From UBA1447 sp964612185 (GTDB lineage: Bacteria; Bacillota; Clostridia; Oscillospirales; Acutalibacteraceae): a stretch of 64,000 nucleotides of DNA. Each line of letters begins with the position of its first letter. Position 1 is the first letter of the stretch. Location: contig CAZTCR010000011.1 in assembly GCA_964612185.1 (NCBI GenBank), positions 1 to 64,000 on the forward strand. Direction: 5' to 3'. Below are positions 53,442 through 62,399 of this stretch, piece after piece. The translations under genes were made by a program, and so were the position numbers. The notes under the pieces are model-generated. The model saw only the letters and a list, made by a program, of their open reading frames with translations. It did not search any database and was not told the DNA's origin.

Positions 53442-54623
53442 ATGGCTATCGAGCTTGACAATGAATATGTAAGCACCACGCAGATTAAAGTGATAGGCGT
53501 CGGCGGCGGCGGCGGCAACGCGGTCAACCGGATGATTCTTTGCGGCGTATTGGGCGCCGAATTTATTGCGGTTAACACGGACAAACAGATTCTGATCCAT
53601 TCAAAAGCAACACACAAGATTCAAATCGGTGAACGCTCCACCCGCGGGCAGGGCGCAGGCGGGCGGCCGGAAATCGGCGAAAAAGCCGCGGAAGAAAGCC
53701 GTGATTTAATCGCGGATGCGTTAAAAGGCACCGACATGGTCTTTATCACCGCCGGTATGGGCGGGGGCACGGGCACCGGCGCAGCGCCGCTTATCGCGCA
53801 AGTCGCGAAAGAAATGGGCATTTTAACCGTCGGCGTTGTCACGAAGCCTTTCAAGTTTGAAGGCAACAAGCGTATGTCACAAGCGCAGGAGGGCATTGCC
53901 CGCCTGGCTGAAAGTGTGGACAGCCTGATTGTTATCCCCAACGAACATCTGCGCGCGCTCGATGACCGCCGGCTATCGCTTTCCGAAGCGTTTGCGCTCG
54001 CGGATGAAGTGCTGCTGCAGGGCGTTAAAAATATTTCCGAACTGATTAAAATACCCGGTTACATCAACCTGGATTTCGCGGATGTTACCAGCATCATGAA
54101 GGATGCCGGCTACGCGCACATGGGCTACGGCAAAGCCAGCGGTAAGGACAAAGCCATTGCCGCCGCGAACGCAGCCATCAAGAGCCCGTTGCTTGAAACA
54201 TCGATTACAGGCGCCAAAGGCGTTATCTTCTGTGTCACTTCATCGGACGATATCGGTCTTGAGGAAGTGGAGAGCGCGGCGGAGATCATTCAGGCGCAGG
54301 CGCATCCGGACGCCAATATTACCTGGGGTCTCGCTTTTGATCCGGAACTGACGGACGAAGTAACGATTACGGTTATCGCCACCGGTTTTGACAATACCGC
54401 GGCAAGGCTTGCCGCGACATCCAGCACACCCGCGGCAAAGCCGCCGGTTGCAAGTGCCTACCCGGACGCCTCGCAGATATTCGGCTCGCCGGCGGAACAG
54501 ACCACGCAGACCACACCGGCGGAGGAAACGCCCGCAGCCCAGACACCGGAGCAGGAAGCGAAAGGGATGGATGACGATGAGTTTTATGTCATACTCAACG
54601 ACATCATCAAACAAAAGAAATAA
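53442..54623 (+). CDS. ftsZ: Cell division GTPase FtsZ
   Basis: A 393-residue tubulin-like protein forming the division ring. GTP motif GGGTGTGAAP (residues about 107-116), T7 loop NLDFADVTSIM (about 205-215), IGVGGGGGNAVNRM near the start. After residue about 320 comes a linker rich in A, P, T and E. The C-terminal tail is DDDEFYVILNDIIKQKK, which differs from the usual hydrophobic-proline peptide (such as DIPxFLR). GGGAGG precedes the ATG. Terminator at 54631-54663. Confidence 0.96.
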   Translation: MAIELDNEYVSTTQIKVIGVGGGGGNAVNRMILCGVLGAEFIAVNTDKQILIHSKATHKIQIGERSTRGQGAGGRPEIGEKAAEESRDLIADALKGTDMVFITAGMGGGTGTGAAPLIAQVAKEMGILTVGVVTKPFKFEGNKRMSQAQEGIARLAESVDSLIVIPNEHLRALDDRRLSLSEAFALADEVLLQGVKNISELIKIPGYINLDFADVTSIMKDAGYAHMGYGKASGKDKAIAAANAAIKSPLLETSITGAKGVIFCVTSSDDIGLEEVESAAEIIQAQAHPDANITWGLAFDPELTDEVTITVIATGFDNTAARLAATSSTPAAKPPVASAYPDASQIFGSPAEQTTQTTPAEETPAAQTPEQEAKGMDDDEFYVILNDIIKQKK

Positions 54624-54630
54624 TAATAAC

Positions 54631-54692
54631 GGGGCAGGCCGAAAAGCCTGCCCCTTGTTTTTTACAAGAGCCCGGTTATGCCGGGCTCTTGT
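54631..54692. terminator. Two adjacent hairpins ending ftsZ and the convergent gene
   Basis: First hairpin: GGGGCAGGC (54631-54639) with GCCTGCCCC (54646-54654), then TTGTTTTTT, a plus-strand terminator for ftsZ. Second: perfect 12-bp stem 54664-54675/54681-54692 (ACAAGAGCCCGG), 5-base loop, between the first hairpin and the end of the minus-strand phosphoesterase gene. Together they separate two converging units. Confidence 0.85.
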
Positions 54693-54716
54693 CATTTGTT
54701 CATCCGTATAAAATGG

Positions 54717-55934
54717 TCAGTAATCGAGTTTGGTGCTTGTTACGAACTCAACCAGGGTTGTGGCGAAAAAATATCCGATTTTTTGCAGCTGCGCGTAAAA
54801 GGAGACAACAACCATTGCCTTGAATTCAACGGCGTTCAGCTTTGTGCCGGCAGCCAGCAATGCCGCCGGGCAAAAGTCGCGAAGGGTATAAAGGGATGAA
54901 AACGGAATCACACGGGTTTGATAAGCGCCGGTGTCTGACTCGTTGAGGGTGATGACCCTTGCACCGTAATCAAACCCGTAAGTGCCCTGGAAATTCGCCT
55001 TCGGGGTTGCGACCAGGTCTACACCGCGGTGGGTAATATTGAAAGTGTTGGTGTGGTCATGGCCGAAAAACATCGCAAGCACATCGCCCTGACCGGTTAT
55101 CGCGTCAAATTGCCCGTTGTTATAATACGGGGGGCATGGGTATTCCGCCAGCCGGCCTGCGTTTGTGTTTTCCGGGTTCAGCACAAAGTATCTGCTTTTA
55201 TCATAAATATGCCGAACGGCGTAAGGAACCCAATGATTTACCTCGGTGAGCGCGTCGTATACCTCAGGCACCGGTATGTGCTGGAACATCAGCGAAGGCA
55301 CGGGTACACCGTTATTCTGCGCTTTGAGATGGTTGCTTTTATTGACATACCAGTCAATCTGTTCGGTGGTCACAGGTCCATAACGACCCGCCTCGTCATA
55401 CTCGCGGGAATCTATCATCCACAGATTAAACGCGAGCGCATCGCTTGCGGAGGCAAGTATGGGGATGCTGTAAGTACCGCAGCCGGGGAGCAACGCACCC
55501 TCATCGATGGAAACAGAGTTCGGATAGCTGTTGTAAATTGCCATCAGGTCTTCACGGCTGATCAACCCGCTTTCGGAATCATGGTTGCCGAACACCACCG
55601 CGACGGGTATGCCAAAATCGCCGAACGCTGTCATAATTTCGCCGATGTTGCTTTTTATTTGCTCGAGCGTGCCGCTCATGGCAATGTCACCTGTGATAAC
55701 AACCAAATCAGGATTTTGTGTTTGTGCCAGCCGCCTTAACAGCACATTGTTGATGTCTTCATACTTGTCCGCGTCACTTTTATGCAGGTCCGTGATATGC
55801 AGAATCGTAAAACCGCCGTCATCCCGGAAACGCAACGCCTGTGCGGTTGTGCCGTCATCTTCTGCGGCATAAGCGGGCAGAAACAGGGTGATAAACAGCG
55901 TTAAAACCAGGAGAATGGACATGCCTTTTTTCAT
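54717..55934 (-). CDS. Secreted calcineurin-like metallophosphoesterase
   Basis: A 405-residue exported phosphoesterase. A signal peptide covers residues 1-23 (SILLVLTLFITLFLPAYA, then AED). All five metal motifs are seen: HITDLH (about 46-51), VITGDIA, VVFGNHDSE, FQHIPVPE and FFGHDHTN (about 290). This is the purple-acid-phosphatase/Dcr2-like class and could release phosphate outside the cell. A C-terminal 60 residues are hydrophobic in part (VVVSFYAQLQKIGYFFATTL). GAAAGAAGG precedes the ATG. Follows dusB by 75 bases on the same strand. Confidence 0.9.
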   Translation of the reverse strand: MKKGMSILLVLTLFITLFLPAYAAEDDGTTAQALRFRDDGGFTILHITDLHKSDADKYEDINNVLLRRLAQTQNPDLVVITGDIAMSGTLEQIKSNIGEIMTAFGDFGIPVAVVFGNHDSESGLISREDLMAIYNSYPNSVSIDEGALLPGCGTYSIPILASASDALAFNLWMIDSREYDEAGRYGPVTTEQIDWYVNKSNHLKAQNNGVPVPSLMFQHIPVPEVYDALTEVNHWVPYAVRHIYDKSRYFVLNPENTNAGRLAEYPCPPYYNNGQFDAITGQGDVLAMFFGHDHTNTFNITHRGVDLVATPKANFQGTYGFDYGARVITLNESDTGAYQTRVIPFSSLYTLRDFCPAALLAAGTKLNAVEFKAMVVVSFYAQLQKIGYFFATTLVEFVTSTKLDY

Positions 55935-56009
55935 AACTTTTGCCTTCTTTCTTTATATACGGGCTTACGCTATGGTTGCCCTTTGTTTAATGGTAGTATG
56001 CCGGGTCAA

Positions 56010-56987
56010 TTACTCGCTCTCACTGTGACAACTTTCAGCAACCCGGCAGGCCAATTCCTCCAACTGTCCGATGGTTGTCAGCGTCCCTGCCGCCTGCCGG
56101 TAATGCGCCGCACCGCGCAGGCCATTCATATACCAGGCGGCGTGTTTGCGTGCTTCCCGCATACCAACATAATCGCCTTTGTACCGGCACAGCAGCCTGA
56201 TATGCCGCAGCATAACAGTCATTCTCTCTTCAACCGGGGGTTCCGGCAATAGGGTACCGTCTTGCAAAAAAGCATTTATTCTGCTGAATACCCATGGTCT
56301 GCCCAATGCACCCCGGCCGACCATTACCATGTCACAACCGGTGTGTGTCATCATCTCCGCGGCACTCCTGCCGCCGGTGATATCACCGTTGCCGATGACC
56401 GGAATATGAACCGCTTGCTTAACTTTTCTGATTGTCTCAAAATCAACAGGCGGCGCGTACATTTGTGCCCTTGTCCGCCCGTGTATCGTCACAGCGGCGG
56501 CGCCTGCCTGCTCGCAAAGCATGGCAATTTCAGCTGCATTGATATTTTTTTCGTCCCAACCGGTTCTGATCTTGATCGTCACCGGTAAAGTGATTTCCTT
56601 TACGCATGCCAAGACGATACGCTGCGCAAGCAAAGGTTGCTTCATGAGCGCGGAACCCCCGCCGTTATTAACTATTTTTGGTGTAGGGCAACCCATATTA
56701 ATATCAACAATGTCAGGCGTAAAGCATAAAGACTTTACAGCGGATTGCGCCATAATTTGGGGGTTATCTCCGAAAATCTGCACCGCCGCAGGCCGTTCCG
56801 CCGAGGAGACGGACAAAAGCTCCGCTGATTTTTTATCGCTCAGGGTGATGCCCTTCGCGCTGGCCATTTCCCCCACCACATACGCCGCGCCGTACTCAAC
56901 ACACAGCTCCCGAAAGGCTCTGTCCGCCACACCTGCCATAGGCGCGAGCGCGGCATAACCGTTTATTCTGACATTGCCGATGTTCAA
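56010..56987 (-). CDS. dusB: tRNA-dihydrouridine synthase
   Basis: A 325-residue flavoenzyme reducing uridines in tRNA. FMN-barrel motifs: LAPMAGVADRAFRELC (residues about 13-28), VDINMGCPTPKIVNNGGGSALM (catalytic Cys near 99), KIRTGWDE, IHGRTRAQMY and NGDITGG with VMVGRGALGRPW. Length fits DusB. The minus-strand gene starts at 56987; an A+T-rich gap with the polA promoter lies on the other side. Commonly found in this position upstream of division or heat-shock genes in Bacillota. Confidence 0.94.
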   Translation of the reverse strand: MNIGNVRINGYAALAPMAGVADRAFRELCVEYGAAYVVGEMASAKGITLSDKKSAELLSVSSAERPAAVQIFGDNPQIMAQSAVKSLCFTPDIVDINMGCPTPKIVNNGGGSALMKQPLLAQRIVLACVKEITLPVTIKIRTGWDEKNINAAEIAMLCEQAGAAAVTIHGRTRAQMYAPPVDFETIRKVKQAVHIPVIGNGDITGGRSAAEMMTHTGCDMVMVGRGALGRPWVFSRINAFLQDGTLLPEPPVEERMTVMLRHIRLLCRYKGDYVGMREARKHAAWYMNGLRGAAHYRQAAGTLTTIGQLEELACRVAESCHSESE

Positions 56988-57076
56988 TCAGTCACATCCC
57001 TAAAAAAACAAGTCCTTTATTTTTATATATTATCACAACAACAAATATTTTTCACCACAATCGGGAAAAATTATGA

Positions 57077-57101
57077 TACAATATTGCTGAATATATTCAG
57101 C
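57077..57101 (+). promoter_or_regulatory. Possible polA -10 box with 16-bp palindrome at the start site
   Basis: TACAAT at 57077-57082 is a likely -10 box, although no good -35 is seen. Four bases further on lies the perfect palindrome GCTGAATATATTCAGC (57086-57101), which would cover the transcription start. It could be a repressor site. No match to LexA or another known box is claimed. Confidence 0.45.
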
Positions 57102-57116
57102 CGCAGGTTTGCAAAT

Positions 57117-57228
57117 GAATCCCCCTGTCAGCATTCGCTGACATCCCCCTTTAACAAGGGGGACAAGCATAGCCGCAACTTGCCTCCCTTGTTAAAGGGA
57201 GGGGGACCGCGCAGCGGTGGTAGGATTC
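57117..57228. repeat. Short inverted-repeat element upstream of polA
   Basis: A 112-bp element bounded by GAATCC (57117-57122) and GGATTC (57223-57228). It contains a perfect hairpin GTCAGC/GCTGAC (57127-57132/57137-57142). Longer arms CCCTTTAACAAGGG and CCCTTGTTAAAGGG face each other across the centre. No coding capacity. It resembles non-autonomous intergenic repeats of clostridial genomes and lies between the possible polA promoter and the start codon. Confidence 0.85.
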
Positions 57229-57264
57229 AAAAGCTTGTTGCTGACTTTGGAAGGAAGTATCACC

Positions 57265-59868
57265 ATGAAGCTTCTCGTAATAGACGGCAACAGTATCCTC
57301 AACAGGGCTTTTTACGGCATCAAGCTGTTAACCACCAAAGACGGCCGTTATACCAACGGTATCTACGGTTTTTTAACCATCTATTTGAAATTGAAAGAGG
57401 AATGCGCGCCGGACGCGGTGGCAGTGGCTTTTGATGTAAAAGCGCCGACCTTCCGCCATCGATTGTATGACGGCTACAAAGCCCAACGCAAGGGGATGCC
57501 CGCGGAACTGGCGCAGCAGCTGCCTGTTCTGAAAGAACTGCTCGGAGCGCTCGGAATTAAAACCGTTGAGATGCCCGGCTGGGAAGCTGATGATATCCTT
57601 GGTACCTTCGCTCGTTTATGCACAGGGGATAACCAATGCTTTGCCGCCACAGGTGACCGGGACAGCCTTCAGCTGGTCAACGACAATGTTACGGTGCTGC
57701 TGGCCTCCACAAAAATGGGCAGACCGCTGAGCGTTCGCTATAACAAAGCAAAAATAGCAGAGGAATACGGTGTGGAGCCGGCACAGCTCATTGAAATAAA
57801 AGCCCTCATGGGCGACAGTTCGGACAATATTCCGGGTGTCGCCGGCATCGGTCAAAAAACAGCGGGCGACCTGATACAGCGGTTCGGTTCGATTGATAAG
57901 ATTTATGAAGAGATTGAAACGGCGGATATCAAACAAGCTGTCAAGGACAAACTGAAAGCGGACAAAGAAATGGCTTATTTAAGCCGCACGCTCGGGACAA
58001 TCAGCACCGAGGTGCCGCTGGACACGGCGCTTGAAAACTATATCCCGCAGCAGCCGGACACTTATGAAGTGACCAGAATTATGGCAGACCTTGAAATGTT
58101 CAAACTCCTGGAACGCTTTAACCTCAAAGCTGACCCTGCCGCCGCGGCAAAGGCGGATGCCGGCCGGCAAGAAGCCGCGCAGCCCCAAACGGCTTTTATG
58201 GAAGAGGAAGACCCGCTTGCGGTGCTGGAATCGCTTAAAGCGGCAAAACAAGCCTTTTTCATTACCAAGTTCACAAACGGTGAAATTACGGATATGTTTT
58301 TTGCCCAGCCGGGCAAGGTTACGCACATCGCCGGGCTTAATTTTGCTTTTGCGCCTTTTATCAAGGCTTTTTTGGAAAACGGCGCGGTCAAAAAATATAC
58401 ATCCGACATCAAACAGCTCTGCGGTTATGCTGAACGCTGCGGGTTCAACATCGATGGGTTAAAAGGGGACATTATGCTGTCGGGCTATGTGCTAAACCCC
58501 AACGCGAGCGGATACGAAGTCGCGCGCCTCGCGCAGGAATACGCGGTGGCGCCCGCTTGTATCGCCTGCGATAACCCGGATGCCGCGGATGCAGCGGTAC
58601 TGCCCCGTCTCTTTGACACGCTCAACGCTAAAATAGAAGAAAACGGGCAGACATCCCTGCTTCACGATATGGAAATTCCGTTGTCGGGTGTGCTGGCTTG
58701 TATGGAAAACATCGGTTTTGCCGTTGACAAGCAGGGTATTGCTGATTTCGGCAAAGTTATCGAAGGCAGAATTGACACCATTGCGGCCGATATATTTGAA
58801 CAGGTTGGTTATGAATTTAACCTCAACTCGCCCAAACAGCTGGGCGAAGCGCTGTTTATAAAGCTTGGGTTAACGACCAAAAAAAAGACAAAAAGCGGTT
58901 ATTCAACCAGTGCGGATGTGCTGGAATCGCTCGCCGGCGAGCATCCGGTTGTTGAACAAATCCTGGAATACCGCACACTCGCCAAGCTCAAACAGACCTA
59001 TTGCGACGGGCTTGTGAAGGTTATCGGGGACGACGGCCGGATTCACTCCACCTTTAAGCAGACGGAAACAAGAACCGGCCGCCTTTCGTCCACGGAGCCG
59101 AACTTACAGAATATTCCCATCCGTTCCGATTTGGGGCGCGAACTTCGCCGTTTTTTTCATGCCAAAGAGGGCTGGCTTTTGGTGGACGCCGACTATTCAC
59201 AGATTGAACTGCGGCTGCTCGCGCATATTGCGGATGACCCGGTGATGATCAAAGCCTTTAACGATAATATGGATATACATACCATTACGGCATCCGAGGT
59301 CTTTAATATGCCCGTAGAAATGGTCACGCCGCTCATGCGCGGCCGGGCGAAAGCGGTTAATTTCGGCATTGTCTACGGCATCGGTGCTTTTTCGCTGGCG
59401 AAAGACATCGGTGTTTCGCGGGCACAGGCGGATACTTATATTAAAGGTTATCTCAACCATTTTTCCGGCGTACGGGATTATATGACACGCATTGTGGAGG
59501 ATGCCAAAGAAAAAGGCTATGTTGAAACACTCTTCAAACGCCGCCGGTATCTGCCGGAGCTCATTTCCTCCAACGCAGGGCTGCGGGCCTTCGGCGAGCG
59601 TGTAGCATTGAATATGCCGATTCAGGGCACCGCGGCGGATATTATCAAAATCGCGATGGTCAAGGTGCACGAACGGCTGATAAATGAAAACCTCAAAGCA
59701 CGCCTGATTATGCAGGTGCACGATGAGCTGATAGTTGAAGCACCAGAGGCGGAAGCGGAAACAGTCGCCAAAATCCTTGATGAGGAGATGGAAAACGCCG
59801 TTAAAATGCGTGTGCGGCTCGTCGCCGATGTGCATACGGGTAAGACATGGTATGACGCGAAGGGGTAA
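57265..59868 (+). CDS. polA: DNA polymerase I
   Basis: An 867-residue repair and Okazaki-fragment polymerase. The 5'-3' exonuclease domain (1-290) shows LVIDGNSILNRAFYG, GWEADDILG, TGDRDSLQLV and MGDSSDNIPGVAGIG. The 3'-5' exonuclease-like region (about 310-480) lacks the DEDD acidic set, so proofreading is probably absent, as in Bacillus. The polymerase domain has RTGRLSSTEPNLQNIP, VDADYSQIELRLLAH (about 640), RGRAKAVNFGIVYGIG and QVHDELIVE. Start 57265 follows GGAAGG; the in-frame start at 57217 lies in the repeat and is rejected. Confidence 0.97.
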   Translation: MKLLVIDGNSILNRAFYGIKLLTTKDGRYTNGIYGFLTIYLKLKEECAPDAVAVAFDVKAPTFRHRLYDGYKAQRKGMPAELAQQLPVLKELLGALGIKTVEMPGWEADDILGTFARLCTGDNQCFAATGDRDSLQLVNDNVTVLLASTKMGRPLSVRYNKAKIAEEYGVEPAQLIEIKALMGDSSDNIPGVAGIGQKTAGDLIQRFGSIDKIYEEIETADIKQAVKDKLKADKEMAYLSRTLGTISTEVPLDTALENYIPQQPDTYEVTRIMADLEMFKLLERFNLKADPAAAAKADAGRQEAAQPQTAFMEEEDPLAVLESLKAAKQAFFITKFTNGEITDMFFAQPGKVTHIAGLNFAFAPFIKAFLENGAVKKYTSDIKQLCGYAERCGFNIDGLKGDIMLSGYVLNPNASGYEVARLAQEYAVAPACIACDNPDAADAAVLPRLFDTLNAKIEENGQTSLLHDMEIPLSGVLACMENIGFAVDKQGIADFGKVIEGRIDTIAADIFEQVGYEFNLNSPKQLGEALFIKLGLTTKKKTKSGYSTSADVLESLAGEHPVVEQILEYRTLAKLKQTYCDGLVKVIGDDGRIHSTFKQTETRTGRLSSTEPNLQNIPIRSDLGRELRRFFHAKEGWLLVDADYSQIELRLLAHIADDPVMIKAFNDNMDIHTITASEVFNMPVEMVTPLMRGRAKAVNFGIVYGIGAFSLAKDIGVSRAQADTYIKGYLNHFSGVRDYMTRIVEDAKEKGYVETLFKRRRYLPELISSNAGLRAFGERVALNMPIQGTAADIIKIAMVKVHERLINENLKARLIMQVHDELIVEAPEAEAETVAKILDEEMENAVKMRVRLVADVHTGKTWYDAKG

Positions 59869-59946
59869 AGTTATGTCGCATTTGTTGTGAAGGCTTTGTG
59901 AAGTTATGATAGGAATATAGTTTTGTTAAGTGAAATAATAAAATCA

Positions 59947-59975
59947 AAAGCAAGTAGCGATAAACTACTTGCTTT
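59947..59975. terminator. Hairpin after polA, probably bidirectional
   Basis: AAAGCAAGTAG (59947-59957) pairs perfectly with CTACTTGCTTT (59965-59975), 7-base loop. On the minus strand it is followed by TTTTGATTTTATT, suiting the end of the lipoprotein gene at 60090. On the plus strand the U-run is shorter. The rest of 59976-60089 is A+T-rich with nothing further seen. Confidence 0.7.
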
Positions 59976-60089
59976 AATGGTTATATTTTTTGTTGTTTAC
60001 AGATTATAGAAATTAATCAAATAGCCTCAAATTAACACAAATTCTGACTATGAGGGCTTGATTTATCAGTTCACAAACAATCGTTAAAG

Positions 60090-61097
60090 CTAACTTCTTG
60101 TGATTTTAGTTGTCGGTGGGAAAGAACTTCCATCAATATCCGTGACACTGTTTGGTAATGTTACGCTTGTTAAAGATGTGCACCCCTCAAATGCACGCCC
60201 ACCGATACTAGTGACGCTGTTCGGTATTGTTACACTTGCCAAAGATGCGCACCTGTAGAATGCATAACCATCGATACCCTCTACACTGTTTGGTATTGTT
60301 ATACTTTTCAAAGTTGTGCAATCTTGGAATGTATTGATCTCGATTCTCGGGACACTGTCTGATATTGTTATGCTTGTCAAAGATGTACAACCCGAAAATG
60401 CGCGCTGGCCAATTCTTGTTACACTGTTTGGTATTATAATACTTTTTAAAGATTGGCAATTGGAAAATGAATCGTTCCCAATACTTGTGACATTGTTCGG
60501 TATTATTGCGTTGGTCAAAGATGTGCAACCCTTAAATGTTAGCTCCCCAATGCTCATGACTCCGTTCGGAATAATTATGCTAGTCAAAGATGAACAATCA
60601 ATAAATGCATTCTGCCCTATATATGTAACACTATTCGGTATTGTTATGCTAGTCAAAGATGAACAATTAATAAAAGCACAGCTACCAACGGTCGTGACAC
60701 TGCTTGGCAAAACCATACTCTTAATAACCTTGTTGTCCATAAATGCGTTATCGCGTATTATCTTTACAGGAGAACCTAGTATCTTGTCGGGCATTATTAC
60801 ATTGTTTTCTGTTCCAATATACTTTGATATTGCAACTTCACCAGAGGTAATTTTATACTGATAATCTTTTTCAGTTGTATTGGCGATATATGTAACATCT
60901 GGAATACTTGACTCAGGTATTGGTGTTCCTGATACGGTTGTTTCAATTCCATTTAAATCGGTCGTAGCATTTTTAGATGTTCCTGTAATGTTACTTTCAT
61001 GAGTATCACCACCAACATCTTTCGAACACCCAGAGGCAAGAGATACCATAAGAAAAAACGAAATTAGTACCGACAACACTTTTCTTGAGTTACGCAT
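60090..61097 (-). CDS. BspA-type leucine-rich-repeat lipoprotein
   Basis: A 335-residue predicted lipoprotein. The signal ends in a lipobox, LASGC (Cys about residue 24), followed by a T/S-rich linker and about nine BspA-type LRR_5 repeats (SVTSIGGRAFEGCTSLTSVTLPNS pattern; residues about 105-325). It is related in repeat style to the giant protein at 35663 but has no dockerin. It would sit on the outer face of the membrane, in adhesion or binding. GGAGG precedes the ATG. A+T-rich, in the accessory tail of the window. Confidence 0.88.
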   Translation of the reverse strand: MRNSRKVLSVLISFFLMVSLASGCSKDVGGDTHESNITGTSKNATTDLNGIETTVSGTPIPESSIPDVTYIANTTEKDYQYKITSGEVAISKYIGTENNVIMPDKILGSPVKIIRDNAFMDNKVIKSMVLPSSVTTVGSCAFINCSSLTSITIPNSVTYIGQNAFIDCSSLTSIIIPNGVMSIGELTFKGCTSLTNAIIPNNVTSIGNDSFSNCQSLKSIIIPNSVTRIGQRAFSGCTSLTSITISDSVPRIEINTFQDCTTLKSITIPNSVEGIDGYAFYRCASLASVTIPNSVTSIGGRAFEGCTSLTSVTLPNSVTDIDGSSFPPTTKITRS

Positions 61098-61314
61098 AAA
61101 TTAACCTCCGCAATCAAATTTTATTATTTGACAAAGCAAGTTCCATACTTTGTTTCTATAATGTTAATAATAATATCATATAAAAATGAAGTTTGCAACA
61201 AATAATTACATATACTCACAAAGCAAAATTCCATGTTCCGCCAAAATGAAAAGTAGGGTTGAATACTCAAGTGCATTGTGTCATAATATAATTTAAGATT
61301 TTAAGATTGTTTGA

Positions 61315-62388
61315 ATGGAGGCGGGCGAAATAGCGGCAAATCAAACCTTGCAGAACGCAAAACAAGCGCAGAATGATGAGTTTTATACGCAGATAAGTGA
61401 TGTTGAAAAAGAGTTGCGCCACTATAAAGAGCAGTTCCGGGGCAAGGTCATTTTCTGTAATTGCGACGACCCTTATGAGAGTAATTTTTTCAAGTATTTT
61501 GCAATGAACTTCAACTTTTTGGGTCTTAAAAAGCTGATTGCAACCTGCTATACCAATTCCCCTGTTGCTGGCGAGCAGTTATCGCTGTTTGATGTGGTTG
61601 GTGTTAAGCCAAAAAGCTCCGAAGCGAAACAACCGTATAAAATCGAAATTACCGAAATCAGGGACGAAAATGCGGATGGTGCGGTTGATTTAACCGATGT
61701 GCAGTATCTGCTCAAAAACAGGAAAAATACGTTAACACTGCTGCGAGGCGACGGCGATTTCCGTTCGGCGGAAAGTATAAAATTGCTCAAAGAGGCAGAC
61801 CTTGTAATAACCAACCCACCTTTTTCTCTGTTTCGCGAGTATGTTGCGCAGTTAATTGAATATGGGAAAAAGTTTATTATACTTGGCAATCAAAATGCAA
61901 TTACATACAAGGAAGTGTTCAGTCTTATTAAAGAAAACTTAATTTGGCTGGGCGTAGACAACGGCGGGACAAAATGGTTTAGAGTGCCTGAACACTATGA
62001 TATTAAGACCGAATCAAGAATAAAGGTTGAAAACGGAATTAAATATTTTAGTTTTGGCAGTATTATGTGGTTTACTAATCTTGACCATGCAAAACGGCAT
62101 GAGAATATAACCCTCTATAGAAAATACACACCAGATGAATACATGCGCTTTGACAACTATGAGGCTATAAATATTGACAAAGTTTCAGAAATACCATATG
62201 ACTGGTATGGTGTTATGGGGGTTCCAATTACATTCCTTGATAAGTATAACCCTGACCAGTTTGAAATTGTTGGGCTTATAGCCGGAAATATTAAAGGGCT
62301 TGCTGGAATACCAAGTAAAATTGGTAAAGACGGTCCATATATTAACGGCAAACTTAAATATGGTCGTATACTAATTAAGCGAAAGTAG
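61315..62388 (+). CDS. EcoRI-type adenine-specific DNA methyltransferase
   Basis: A 357-residue N6-adenine methyltransferase of the M.EcoRI family. The opening NDEFYTQISDVEKELRHYK and IFCNCDDPYESNFFKYF are family signatures, and the catalytic motif is TNPPFSLF (residues 166-173). An EF-hand-like stretch, DENADGAVDLTDVQYLL (117-133), is shared with the family as I recall. Start uncertain: ATG 61315 has no ribosome site before it, while GGAGG at 61317-61321 would suit the codon ATA at 61330, just where the family begins. It precedes a DUF262-HNH nuclease by 11 bases, suggesting modification and restriction partners. Confidence 0.85.
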   Translation: MEAGEIAANQTLQNAKQAQNDEFYTQISDVEKELRHYKEQFRGKVIFCNCDDPYESNFFKYFAMNFNFLGLKKLIATCYTNSPVAGEQLSLFDVVGVKPKSSEAKQPYKIEITEIRDENADGAVDLTDVQYLLKNRKNTLTLLRGDGDFRSAESIKLLKEADLVITNPPFSLFREYVAQLIEYGKKFIILGNQNAITYKEVFSLIKENLIWLGVDNGGTKWFRVPEHYDIKTESRIKVENGIKYFSFGSIMWFTNLDHAKRHENITLYRKYTPDEYMRFDNYEAINIDKVSEIPYDWYGVMGVPITFLDKYNPDQFEIVGLIAGNIKGLAGIPSKIGKDGPYINGKLKYGRILIKRK

Positions 62389-62399
62389 GTTTTACGGCA

